This document shows positions 13,689-21,512 of a stretch of DNA of 37,846 bases, in pieces (position 1 is the stretch's first letter; each line of letters starts with the position of its first letter). The notes beneath the pieces were generated by a model, which was not told the DNA's origin, made no database searches, and saw nothing but the letters and a program-made list of their open reading frames with translations. Position numbers and translations under genes: made by a program. The stretch comes from Clostridia bacterium. GTDB taxonomy: Bacteria > Bacillota > Clostridia > Oscillospirales > Acutalibacteraceae. The stretch is from NCBI GenBank assembly GCA_017454485.1, contig JAFTCX010000060.1:1-37846 (forward strand), given 5' to 3'.

Positions 13689-15262
13689 CTGCCGAACAGG
13701 CGGGCGAAAAGGTTGCGGAACCATTGAATGATGCGCTGGAAGAAGTTGAGGTTTTCGGCGGGTGTTTCGTCTTGCTCTTTCGGTTGTTCTGCAGCGTTTA
13801 TGGGCTGACCTCCGTCCTGCTCTTCACGCACTTCATAGGCACCGCAGACAGTGCAAAAACGGACTTCAATGCCTTTTTCGTTCGGATCGCTTGAACGGAA
13901 AGGTTTCCATTTGCCCCATTTATGGCCAGCTGGCGCTGTGATGTGGTCTGTATACGCGTAGCCGCAGACGGAGCACCTGTGGAAATCGTAGCCTTCCGCG
14001 GTGCAGGTCGGCGGAACAATGCCCACTTTATAGTTGTGACCCGTTGCCGGAATCTCACGTGTAAAGCTCTGGCCGCAGACGCCGCAGGTCGCCTTTTCTT
14101 CGCCCGCCTTTTCGCAGGAAGCAGCTTTCACAGTCGCGAAGCCGTTCGCGTCAGCTCTGTGGCCGGAAGCGGGAATAACAGCCTGTGCGATGAAGATCTC
14201 GCCGCACACGGAGCAGTGTGCGCCGCTTGTCTTGCCGTCCTTGGTGCAGGTGGCAGCAACCGCTTCGTCAACCGCGAGCGTGTGTTCGCCGGCACTCAGG
14301 GTTTTGGTTTCCTTTTCCTTGCAAACGTTGCAAACACGGGTGACGGTGCCACCATTTGCGCAGGAATAACCTGTAGGCCCAGACCAGTTGCCCCACTTGT
14401 GACCGGTCTTCGGCAGCACAGTGCCGGCGGTGATGATCTCGCCGCAGACCGCGCAGGTCATCTCGTTCAGAACGCCGTCCTTGGTGCAGGTGGCGGGCAC
14501 ATTCTTCGTGGTCGGGGTGTGCGCCGCAAGGGGCACGGTTTCCTGCGCCTTGATGGTGGTCTTGCAGGCTTCGCAGTGGCTGCCCTCAGTCAGACCGGTC
14601 GCTTTGCAGGTCGCCTGCTTTGCGGGGTCGGTCTTTACGGATTTGTGGTTTTTGGGATTGGGTTCGCCGTAGGACTGTTTGCAAACCTTGCAGATCGCCT
14701 TATCCACACAGTTGGCGGGTGTGCCTTCGGTGTGCGGAAGCTTCGGAATCACCGCGCCGCCGACATAAGGCGTTTGGCAATCTTTACAAGTACCGATGCC
14801 GGTTTTGCCTTCTTTGGTGCAGGTTGCAGGCTCTCCCGGAATCTTCACGTCGATGTTGCGGTGATTGTTCTTGTCAATCTGATCCGCCGGGCCGTTGAAC
14901 ACGAGCTTATCTGCATTTGCATTACCCTTTGCACTGGCGCCGCAGACGGAGCAGGATTTGTAGTACGTCGCAGGACCTTTGCAGTAAGCGGGATCCTTCA
15001 CATACTTGTCTTCCGCCTTATCCGTCCATTTGTGTCCGGCTGCCGGTTCGTTCTGCTTCTTTTCTCCTTCACACTTCGGGTTAGAGCAAACATAGATGAC
15101 ATAACCCGGCTCTGTACACGTCGGTTGTGTGAATCTTTTTTCGCCTGTCAAATCACTGCCGCACGTCTTACACTTGTCGACCGCGAAGGAGGTCAGCGGG
15201 AACGCGCAAAGCAGCAAAACGAGTACGAACAACAGCAACAAATAAGATTTGATACGTTTCAT
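13685..15262 (-). CDS. Secreted Cys-rich repeat protein with C-terminal amphipathic tag
   Basis: The 525-aa product starts with a signal peptide (MKRIKSYLLLLFVLVLLLC, cleavage near TSFAVD). Residues ~28-480 are about ten tandem units of 35-50 residues with the pattern A-T/S-C-x-x-x-G-x(5-8)-C-x-x-C-x(8-12)-P-x-x-GH, for example ATCTKDGKTSGAHCSVCGE. Such units occur in many Clostridial surface proteins; the paired CxxC and the His suggest metal binding or disulfides, which is inference. A polar Gln/Glu/Pro linker leads to the tail NFFQRIIQWFRNLFARLFGR at the stop. There is no catalytic domain. The start has AAAGGAG 9 bases upstream. It is convergent with mltG. Confidence 0.85.
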   Translation of the reverse strand: MKRIKSYLLLLFVLVLLLCAFPLTSFAVDKCKTCGSDLTGEKRFTQPTCTEPGYVIYVCSNPKCEGEKKQNEPAAGHKWTDKAEDKYVKDPAYCKGPATYYKSCSVCGASAKGNANADKLVFNGPADQIDKNNHRNIDVKIPGEPATCTKEGKTGIGTCKDCQTPYVGGAVIPKLPHTEGTPANCVDKAICKVCKQSYGEPNPKNHKSVKTDPAKQATCKATGLTEGSHCEACKTTIKAQETVPLAAHTPTTKNVPATCTKDGVLNEMTCAVCGEIITAGTVLPKTGHKWGNWSGPTGYSCANGGTVTRVCNVCKEKETKTLSAGEHTLAVDEAVAATCTKDGKTSGAHCSVCGEIFIAQAVIPASGHRADANGFATVKAASCEKAGEEKATCGVCGQSFTREIPATGHNYKVGIVPPTCTAEGYDFHRCSVCGYAYTDHITAPAGHKWGKWKPFRSSDPNEKGIEVRFCTVCGAYEVREEQDGGQPINAAEQPKEQDETPAENLNFFQRIIQWFRNLFARLFGR

Positions 15263-15293
15263 TTTTTATTCTCCTTTTGTTTATTTCAAATCC

Positions 15294-15322
15294 ACTTTAT
15301 CATACAAATAGGAAAAAATCAA
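15294..15322 (-). promoter_or_regulatory. Sigma-A promoter of the Cys-rich repeat gene
   Basis: On the minus strand TTGATT (15317-15322), 17 bases, TAAAGT (15294-15299), about 32 bases before the start codon. Confidence 0.75.
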
Positions 15323-15334
15323 GCATTTACACAT

Positions 15335-15360
15335 AAAAAAGGGCGGCCACCGGCCACCCT
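15335..15360 (-). terminator. Terminator of the metY-ychF unit (GGGCGGCC hairpin, third copy)
   Basis: On the minus strand GGGTGGCC, loop GGT, GGCCGCCC, then six T. It is a version of the intergenic palindrome seen at 9255 and 11401, here with a real T-run. Confidence 0.8.
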
Positions 15361-15383
15361 ACTAACAACTATGTGCGGTTTAA

Positions 15384-15453
15384 CTTGCTAACAGCTAACA
15401 GCTAGCAGCTAACAGCTAACAGCTATCGACTAACGACTATCGACTACCGACTA
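15384..15453 (-). repeat. TAG-heptamer array 3
   Basis: On the minus strand ten contiguous seven-base units start three bases after the ychF stop: TAGTCGG, TAGTCGA, TAGTCGT, TAGTCGA, TAGCTGT twice, TAGCTGC, TAGCTGT twice, TAGCAAG. The orientation is sense with ychF, as for the other arrays and their genes. Confidence 0.85.
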
Positions 15454-15456
15454 ACA

Positions 15457-16551
15457 TCACACATTAAACAGGAAATGCACGATGTCGCCGTCCTTCATCA
15501 CATACTCCTTGCCCTCCGAGCGCACCAGTCCCTTTTCACGAGCAGCGGCGAGGGAACCGCATTCCATCAGGTTGTCGAACGTGACGACCTCGGCGCGGAT
15601 GAAGCCGCGCTCAAAATCGGAATGGATTTTTCCGGCGGCCTGCGGCGCCTTTGTGCCGTTTTTGATCGTCCATGCGCGCACCTCCGGCTGCCCGGCGGTG
15701 AGATAGGAGATCAGGCCGAGCAGATGATAGGAGCGCTGAATGAGCAAGTCCAGACCGCCCTGCTCAATGCCGAGATCGGCAAGGAACATCTCACGGTCCT
15801 CCTTGGAAAGCGAGGAAATCTCCGCTTCCAGCTCCGCGCAGATGGGCAGCACTTCGCTGTTTTCCGCTTCGGCAATTTTACAAACGGCAAGGTAGTTTTC
15901 GTTGGTCTCAATGCCGTTGGTGAAATCCTCTTCGCTGAGGTTACACGCATAGATCACGGGCTTTGCCGTCAAAAGGCCGGCCTCGTCCAAAATCGCCTGT
16001 TCGTTTTCGTCGCAATCGATCGTGCGCGCCGGCTGTTCGCTTTCCAGCGCCGCTTTCACACGCTTCAAGAATTCCAGCGTGGCGGCAAGCGATTTGTCGC
16101 CCTTGAGCGCCTTGCTTGTGCGGTCAATGCGGCGGTCGATCATTTCAAGATCGGAGAGGATCAGTTCCAGGTTGATCGTCTCAATGTCGCGCTTTGCGTC
16201 CACACTGCCATCCACATGGATGATATCGTCGTTTTCAAAGCAGCGCACCACATGCACGATGGCGTCCACCTCGCGGATGTGCGAGAGAAATTTGTTGCCG
16301 AGCCCTTCGCCCTTGCTGGCGCCCTTGACCAGACCGGCAATGTCCACGAATTCTACCGTGGCCGGCGTGATCTTCACAGGCTTGTACATCTCCGCAAGCG
16401 CATCAATGCGCTTGTCCGGCACGGCAACCACGCCGACGTTCGGCTCAATGGTACAAAATGCATAGTTTGCAGACTGTGCGCCCGCATTGGTAATGGCGTT
16501 GAACAGGGTACTTTTGCCGACATTCGGCAGACCCACAATTCCGAGTTTCAT
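15457..16551 (-). CDS. ychF: Redox-regulated ATPase YchF (Obg family)
   Basis: The 364-aa product is a complete YchF/Ola1 P-loop protein, ribosome-associated and linked to stress responses. Motifs: G1 GLPNVGKS at residues 6-13, G3 DIAGLVKGASKGEGLGNKFL near 70, and in place of NKxD the YchF-specific NLSEED (NxxE) near 200, which favours ATP over GTP. A helical insertion and a C-terminal TGS domain (AWTIKNGTKAPQAAGKIHSDFERGFIRAEV) complete it. The start has AAGGA about 11 bases upstream. It lies 32 bases after metY with no terminator between, so they are probably co-transcribed. Confidence 0.98.
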   Translation of the reverse strand: MKLGIVGLPNVGKSTLFNAITNAGAQSANYAFCTIEPNVGVVAVPDKRIDALAEMYKPVKITPATVEFVDIAGLVKGASKGEGLGNKFLSHIREVDAIVHVVRCFENDDIIHVDGSVDAKRDIETINLELILSDLEMIDRRIDRTSKALKGDKSLAATLEFLKRVKAALESEQPARTIDCDENEQAILDEAGLLTAKPVIYACNLSEEDFTNGIETNENYLAVCKIAEAENSEVLPICAELEAEISSLSKEDREMFLADLGIEQGGLDLLIQRSYHLLGLISYLTAGQPEVRAWTIKNGTKAPQAAGKIHSDFERGFIRAEVVTFDNLMECGSLAAAREKGLVRSEGKEYVMKDGDIVHFLFNV

Positions 16552-16583
16552 AGTCTCTGTCCTTTCTTTTGCGTCGTCTTCGC

Positions 16584-17867
16584 TTACGCGGTCGCCACAG
16601 CGAGCGCCTGCTCCAGATCGGCGAGGATATCCTCAACATCCTCAAGGCCGACGGAAAGGCGGATCAGATCGGGCTTGACGCCGCACTCCTCAAGCTGGGC
16701 GTCGGTAAGCTGGCGGTGCGTTGTGGACGCCGGATGCAGCACACAGGTGCGCGCGTCCGCCACATGCGTGACGATGTTGCAAAGGCGCAGCGCGTCCATG
16801 AACTTGGTTGCCGCAGCGCGGCCGCCCTTCACACCGAAGGAGATCACGCCGGAGGTGCCGTGCGGCATATACTTTTGCGCTTTTGCATATTCCGGATCGC
16901 CGGGCAGACCGGGGAAGGAAACCCAGGAGACGTTTTTGTTGTTTTGCAGATACTTTGCAACTGCCTGCGCGTTTTCGCAGTGCTTCTTCACCCGCAGCGG
17001 CAGCGTTTCCAGCCCGAGATTCAGCAAAAACGCATTGTGCGGCGAGGGAATGGAACCGAGATCACGCATGAGCTGCGCCACACATTTGGTGATAAACGCC
17101 GCCTTGCCGAAGCGCTCGGTGTAGGTCACGCCGTGGTAGGAGTCGTCCGGCGTTGTCAGACCGGGGAACTTGTCGTTTTGCGTCCAGTCAAAGTTGCCGG
17201 AATCGACGATGACGCCGCCAACCTGGGTCGCGTGACCGTCCATGTATTTGGTGGTGGAATGGGTCACAATGTCTGCGCCGAACAGGAACGGGCGGCAGTT
17301 GACGGGGGTCGGGAAGGTGTTATCCACAATCAGCGGCACGCCGTGGCGGTGCGCTGCGGCAGCAAAGCGCTCGATGTCAAACACGTTCAGCGACGGGTTG
17401 GAAAGCGTTTCGCCGAACACAGCCTTGGTGTTTTCGCAAAAGGCGGCCTCCAGCGTTTCGTCGTCGCAATCGGGCGAAACGAAGGTAAAGTCGATGCCGA
17501 AGCGGCGCAGCGTAACATTGAACAGGTTGAATGTGCCGCCGTAGATCGCAGTGGACGCAACAACGTGATCGCCCGCCGAACAGAGATTCAGCACGGCAAA
17601 CAGGTTCGCCGCCTGGCCGGACGAGGTCAAAACGCCGGCCACGCCGCCCTCAAGCGCCGCGATTTTTGCCGCAACAGCGTCGTTGGTCGGATTTGCAAGG
17701 CGGGTATAGAAATAGCCGTCCGCCTCAAGATCAAACAGTGCGCCCATCGCGTCGCTGCTCTCATATTTATAGGTCGTACTTTGCACAATCGGCAGCGCGA
17801 TGGGTTCGCCGTTTTTCGGTGTATAGCCCGCGCGCAGGCATTTTGTTGCAAGTCCGAAGTCCTGCAT
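16584..17867 (-). CDS. metY: O-acetylhomoserine sulfhydrylase
   Basis: This 427-aa cytoplasmic enzyme belongs to the Cys/Met metabolism PLP-dependent family and matches O-acetylhomoserine aminocarboxypropyltransferase, which makes homocysteine from O-acetylhomoserine and sulfide. Features: RAGYTP and PIVQSTTYKY at the start, YTRLANPT near residue 55, SSGQAANLF near 82, VDNTFPTP near 181, and the PLP-binding Lys in THSTTKYMDGH near 209. The insert around LTTPDDSYHG is typical of MetY rather than MetB/MetC. GAGGCG lies 9 bases before ATG 17867. No SAM riboswitch or T-box is seen upstream; only a standard promoter. Confidence 0.95.
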   Translation of the reverse strand: MQDFGLATKCLRAGYTPKNGEPIALPIVQSTTYKYESSDAMGALFDLEADGYFYTRLANPTNDAVAAKIAALEGGVAGVLTSSGQAANLFAVLNLCSAGDHVVASTAIYGGTFNLFNVTLRRFGIDFTFVSPDCDDETLEAAFCENTKAVFGETLSNPSLNVFDIERFAAAAHRHGVPLIVDNTFPTPVNCRPFLFGADIVTHSTTKYMDGHATQVGGVIVDSGNFDWTQNDKFPGLTTPDDSYHGVTYTERFGKAAFITKCVAQLMRDLGSIPSPHNAFLLNLGLETLPLRVKKHCENAQAVAKYLQNNKNVSWVSFPGLPGDPEYAKAQKYMPHGTSGVISFGVKGGRAAATKFMDALRLCNIVTHVADARTCVLHPASTTHRQLTDAQLEECGVKPDLIRLSVGLEDVEDILADLEQALAVATA

Positions 17868-17907
17868 AAGGATCGCCTCATTTCATCAAAATCAGAGAAG
17901 TACCTGT

Positions 17908-17937
17908 ATTATAGCACGCTTTACAGAGAATGTCCAA
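17908..17937 (-). promoter_or_regulatory. Sigma-A promoter of metY-ychF
   Basis: On the minus strand TTGGAC (17932-17937), 18 bases, TATAAT (17908-17913), 41 bases before the metY start. Confidence 0.7.
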
Positions 17938-18073
17938 TCTTTTTTTCGTCAGAGCGCAAAAAGTACACAAAAAAGCGGCGGCAATCAGCAGGCACTTTGG
18001 CTTTCGTTGCGTTTTTCATTTTTATTCATTTAACATTTGTTTATTTTTTGTTCATCTTTTTTTAACTTTTCTA

Positions 18074-18102
18074 TTGTCTTTTTTAGGTTTCTCTGTTATA
18101 AT
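18074..18102 (+). promoter_or_regulatory. Sigma-A promoter of the acyltransferase gene
   Basis: TTGTCT (18074-18079), 17 bases, perfect TATAAT (18097-18102). The surrounding 17990-18110 stretch is T-rich and contains no gene. Confidence 0.8.
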
Positions 18103-18130
18103 AAACAAAAAGAGAGAGGAGATGACCGCC

Positions 18131-19489
18131 TTGACCACTCAAAATCGCAGCAGCTTCTTTTTGCCGAACGGACTGCGGCGCTGCGGCCGCTACGACACCA
18201 TTTTTTACGGCGCCTATGCCGGCATCGGCTCCACGTTTGATATGCGCGTGCGTTTTGACCTCAAACAAAAGATCAACACCGCAAAGCTGCAAAAGGCCGC
18301 CGACCGGGCGCTGCGCGCCTATCCGGAATTCGCTGTGCGCCCCGTTTTACATGAAGGCCGCATCTGCTATGAAACAAATAGTGCGCCCGTAAAGCTTGCA
18401 CCCGATGACGGGAAACGGCTGTACTTCGGCACGGAGGACACCAACGGCTATTTGTTCGTTTTTCTTTACGGCGAGCGCCATCTCTCGTTTTCGATCTTTC
18501 ACAGTCAGACCGACGCCCACGGCATGATCGGTTTTCTTGTGACCGTCATGTGGAACTATCTTGTGGCCATGTTCCCACCCGCGCGGCTGCTCGGAACCAA
18601 AATGTTCACCCGCCACGGCATCCGCGCCGACGACAGTCTGTTTTACACCATGGACGACACCGAGCGCTATGACCCGCTGACAAAATTCGCCCGCCCGGGC
18701 AACATGGTGCAGCCGGTCGATCTTGAGCGGTTGTTCCGCTTTCCGCCGGAGGACGCGCCCAAAGACTGCGCGAGCTGCCATCTGGTCAACCTCGAAATTT
18801 CCAACGCGGCGTTTCTCGCAAAGGTCAAGGAGCTTGGCACAACCTTTGCGCCGCTGCTCGGTGCGCTGACCGCCGAAGCGATCCGCGACTGCTTTGACGT
18901 GGGCGACCGCGACGTTGTTGTCATCACCACCGCCGACGGCCGCCGCGTGGTGCCCTCCAACACGCTGGGCAACCTCGCTTACAACGTCTATCTCCCTGTC
19001 ACACCCCAAATTGCGGCGCTTCCGCTGAAGACGCAGTGCGAAAAGCTTGCCGAACAACTGGCAACGCAGCGCACCGAAGCGCATGTGCGCGCAACCTACA
19101 AAGACATTTTGCGTCAGTGCGACGAAATCGACGCCATGGGCGACATTGACAAGGTCAACGCCTTCCTGACCGGCCCCGAAGGGCTTGCCAACTCAATGAC
19201 CGGCACAGGCACCGTCTTTCTCACCTACCCCGGCCGCATTGCAAACAATCCGATTTCCGGCGTTTTGCTGGACGGTCTCAGCCCGGGTATTCTCGCCGCT
19301 GAGCGCGCCATTGACGTTTATGCGCATCGGGATGCCCTCATCATTCAGTTTTCGCAAAAAAGCGACGACCCGTCGCTCATCGACGCCATGCGCCGCACGC
19401 TGAAAAAGCACGGCTTCGCCGTCAAAACGCGCGACCTCGGCCGCGTGACGCAGAATGTGTTTGATTTCGACAAGATCAAGCATGTTTAG
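18131..19489 (+). CDS. Condensation-domain-type acyltransferase
   Basis: The 452-aa product resembles the condensation/alcohol-acetyltransferase superfamily (CoA-dependent acyltransferase fold). The active-site motif reads HSQTDAHG at residues 124-131, a version of HHxxxDG with the key His and Asp spaced as expected. A second conserved region, GNLAYNVYLPVTPQ, falls where these enzymes have the bridging strand, and FLTYPGRI resembles the late NxG/F-G segment. The acyl donor and acceptor cannot be told from sequence. No NRPS carrier domain is present. ATG 18122 sits too close to AGGAG (18117-18121), whereas TTG 18131 is 9 bases from it and in frame, so TTG is preferred. It is monocistronic. Confidence 0.75.
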   Translation: MTTQNRSSFFLPNGLRRCGRYDTIFYGAYAGIGSTFDMRVRFDLKQKINTAKLQKAADRALRAYPEFAVRPVLHEGRICYETNSAPVKLAPDDGKRLYFGTEDTNGYLFVFLYGERHLSFSIFHSQTDAHGMIGFLVTVMWNYLVAMFPPARLLGTKMFTRHGIRADDSLFYTMDDTERYDPLTKFARPGNMVQPVDLERLFRFPPEDAPKDCASCHLVNLEISNAAFLAKVKELGTTFAPLLGALTAEAIRDCFDVGDRDVVVITTADGRRVVPSNTLGNLAYNVYLPVTPQIAALPLKTQCEKLAEQLATQRTEAHVRATYKDILRQCDEIDAMGDIDKVNAFLTGPEGLANSMTGTGTVFLTYPGRIANNPISGVLLDGLSPGILAAERAIDVYAHRDALIIQFSQKSDDPSLIDAMRRTLKKHGFAVKTRDLGRVTQNVFDFDKIKHV

Positions 19490-19521
19490 TCTGTAGTCGG
19501 TAGTCGATAGCTTATAGTATA
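19487..19521 (+). repeat. TAG-heptamer array 4
   Basis: Five contiguous seven-base units, the first again being the stop codon of the preceding gene: TAGTCTG, TAGTCGG, TAGTCGA, TAGCTTA, TAGTATA. Confidence 0.8.
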
Positions 19522-19522
19522 A

Positions 19523-19552
19523 ACGCCCGTCGTGGAAGGTCACGGCGGGCGT
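19523..19552 (+). terminator. Hairpin after the acyltransferase gene
   Basis: A 12-bp stem (ACGCCCGTCGTG with CACGGCGGGCGT, one wobble) and 6-base loop. There is no clear T-run, so termination is likely but weak. It follows the heptamer array as at 9326 and 13614. Confidence 0.6.
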
Positions 19553-19600
19553 CGGTATATTCGGTGATTCTTTTTGCGATCGAGCAGAGCAAGGACGGTG

Positions 19601-20014
19601 TTACAGATCAATCCAGACCGTTTTCAGATCTTTATATAATCTGCATTTTATCGCTGTAAACTTTAAGACACAATAATCAGGATCGGTTTTGCCTTTCTTA
19701 TAGAACATTGTATCTCCGGTACGCCAGATCTCGTCTTTGATACTTTGCTGCGTCAACACTTCCATTGTTCCAATAAGCATAACGCCGGTATAACTGAAAC
19801 GCCCTCGTTTATAAAAATACACGCTCGCTTTCTCATTTGCGCTATATTGTGCGACCCTTAAAGATGAAGTATTTGTTGTAAAATAAAAATCATTGCCGTC
19901 AATCTTTCGCGGCGCAAGCATCGCTTTTGTGTTGGGAAAACCGTCTTCGTCAACAGATGAGATCATCGCAGTTTTTTGCTCCTTGATGAAATCAAATACT
20001 TGTTCCTTCGTCAT
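19601..20014 (-). CDS. PNPOx-like FMN-binding split-barrel protein
   Basis: The 137-aa protein fits the pyridoxamine 5'-phosphate oxidase-like split barrel, general-stress-protein-26 type: TAMISSVDEDGFPNTKAM (first strands), DFYFTTNTSSLRVAQYSANEKASVYF (flavin-binding region), then GTMEVLTQQ and a short C-terminal part. Such proteins bind FMN, F420 or heme; the substrate is unknown. It is shorter than true PdxH and lacks its C-terminal dimer region. ATG 20014 has GGAGGC 6 bases upstream; a longer frame reaching 20269 runs into the MATE gene and is not needed. It lies 77 bases after the MATE gene, in the same direction, with a weak TATAAT between. Confidence 0.85.
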   Translation of the reverse strand: MTKEQVFDFIKEQKTAMISSVDEDGFPNTKAMLAPRKIDGNDFYFTTNTSSLRVAQYSANEKASVYFYKRGRFSYTGVMLIGTMEVLTQQSIKDEIWRTGDTMFYKKGKTDPDYCVLKFTAIKCRLYKDLKTVWIDL

Positions 20015-20091
20015 AACAAAGCCTCCGTAAACACTGATTCTTGTCTTGTTCATTATAAGCGAAAGGAATATTAACCGTCTTGTCGGCTGTA

Positions 20092-21477
20092 TCAGCCGAT
20101 GCTGCAGTCCTCTTTCGCCTCTTCCGCCCGCGGGAAAACAGCATAATCGACTCGTGTCAGATACCAGAACAAACCGGCAGCGATCAGAAACGTGATCCCC
20201 CATGAAAGCGGATAGGAAACATATAAAAACGGCAGTGTTCTTCGCATCGGCAGGAAAAAGAACACCCAAATCAAACGCAGTCCGCAGGCGCCGAACAGGG
20301 AAACGAGCATAATCTGAAAAGATCGTCCCAAGCCGCGCACGGCGCCGCAGGTCACATCAAGCAAGCAGCAAAAAACGAAAAACGGCATGATCAGTGCCAT
20401 CCGCTGTGAACCGACAGCTATGACAGCCGGATCCGTTGAAAACAGCGAAACGATCCCGGCGCGGAAAATCCATCCGAGCGTTTGAAGTGTAATGGCCGCA
20501 ACAGCAGCGCTTGCAACCGAAATGAGCCAGATCCGCCGCAGATGCGCTTTCTTTTTCGCGCCGACATTTTGTGAAATGAACGTCATTGCAGCCTGGGCAA
20601 AGCCGTTTGTTGCCGTGTAGATATAGGAATCATAATTGGATCCGGCGGATATTCCGGCCATCGCATCCGATCCGAAGGCATTGACATTTGATTGAATGAT
20701 GACGTTGGATATGGAAAACAGCGCGTTCTGCAGCCCGGCCGGAACACCGATTCTAAGGATCTCTCGCAATTCATATTTTGAAAGACGGAAAAATCCGAGA
20801 TCCAGCCGCACGTCAAGCTTCGTTTTCAGTAAATAGCGAACGGCCAACACCGCCGTGAGATACTGCGAAGAGATCGTTGCGATTGCAACGCCCGCAACAC
20901 CCCAGCGCAGTACAACAACAGAAAACAGATTCAGCGCGATATTGACAAACCCCGATGCGGCAAGATAGCGCAGCGGCCGCCTTGTGTCGCCTGTTGCGCG
21001 GATCACAGCAGCGCCGAAATTAAAAATCATCGATCCGGGCGCACCCATAAAGTAAATGCGCACATAAAGCGTAGAGAGATCGATTGTATCTGTTGGCGCC
21101 TGCATCCAGCGCAGCAGAAGCGGTGAAAGCGGAATGCCGATGCCCGCGATCAAAAAGCCGCAAAGCACACTCAGGCACATAGCGGTCTTTACGGAACGCC
21201 GCGTACCTTCTTTGTCTTTTGCTCCGATCATTCGCGCAGTAAGTACGCCTGCGCCCATTGACAGACCGGTAAACAGATTCACGATCAAGCCGATCATCGA
21301 CCCGGTGGAACCGACAGCAGCCAGTGCCGTTTTCCCCGCAAAGCGGCCGACAACCACAGTGTCTGCCGTGTTATAAACGATTTGCAGCAGGCCGGTCAGC
21401 GTGACAGGCACAGCAAACATAAGGATCTTTTGAAAAAACGGTCTTTCTGTCATATTGACCGCCGGTTTACGATTCAT
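20092..21477 (-). CDS. MATE family efflux transporter
   Basis: This 461-aa integral membrane protein has the two six-helix halves of MATE exporters, which expel drugs or metabolites in exchange for Na+ or H+. Recognisable parts are VPVTLTGLLQIVYNTADTVVVGRFAG in helix 1, GLSMGAGVLTARMIGAKDKEGTRR after helix 2, the GAAVIRATGDTRRPLRY loop between helices 4 and 5, and the second-half repeat GFAQAAMTFISQNVGAKKKAHLRR. It is of the DinF/NorM-like type common in Clostridia. It starts 35 bases after the kinase gene, with only a weak GGAA near the ATG, so coupling to that gene is likely. Confidence 0.95.
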   Translation of the reverse strand: MNRKPAVNMTERPFFQKILMFAVPVTLTGLLQIVYNTADTVVVGRFAGKTALAAVGSTGSMIGLIVNLFTGLSMGAGVLTARMIGAKDKEGTRRSVKTAMCLSVLCGFLIAGIGIPLSPLLLRWMQAPTDTIDLSTLYVRIYFMGAPGSMIFNFGAAVIRATGDTRRPLRYLAASGFVNIALNLFSVVVLRWGVAGVAIATISSQYLTAVLAVRYLLKTKLDVRLDLGFFRLSKYELREILRIGVPAGLQNALFSISNVIIQSNVNAFGSDAMAGISAGSNYDSYIYTATNGFAQAAMTFISQNVGAKKKAHLRRIWLISVASAAVAAITLQTLGWIFRAGIVSLFSTDPAVIAVGSQRMALIMPFFVFCCLLDVTCGAVRGLGRSFQIMLVSLFGACGLRLIWVFFFLPMRRTLPFLYVSYPLSWGITFLIAAGLFWYLTRVDYAVFPRAEEAKEDCSIG

Positions 21478-21512
21478 TGTTTCCGATCATCCCCTTTTTC
21501 CTTTTCTGCGAG

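Noticed and set aside
13685-15262. Zinc-finger DNA-binding protein
   Set aside because: The CxxC units lie behind a signal peptide and before an export-type tail, so the protein is extracellular.
15475-17124. 549-codon plus-strand frame
   Set aside because: It is antisense to both ychF and metY and spans their boundary; no start signal or domain is seen.
17868-17940. SAM riboswitch or T-box before metY
   Set aside because: The gap to the promoter is only about 40 bases and shows no kink-turn, T-box sequence or terminator.
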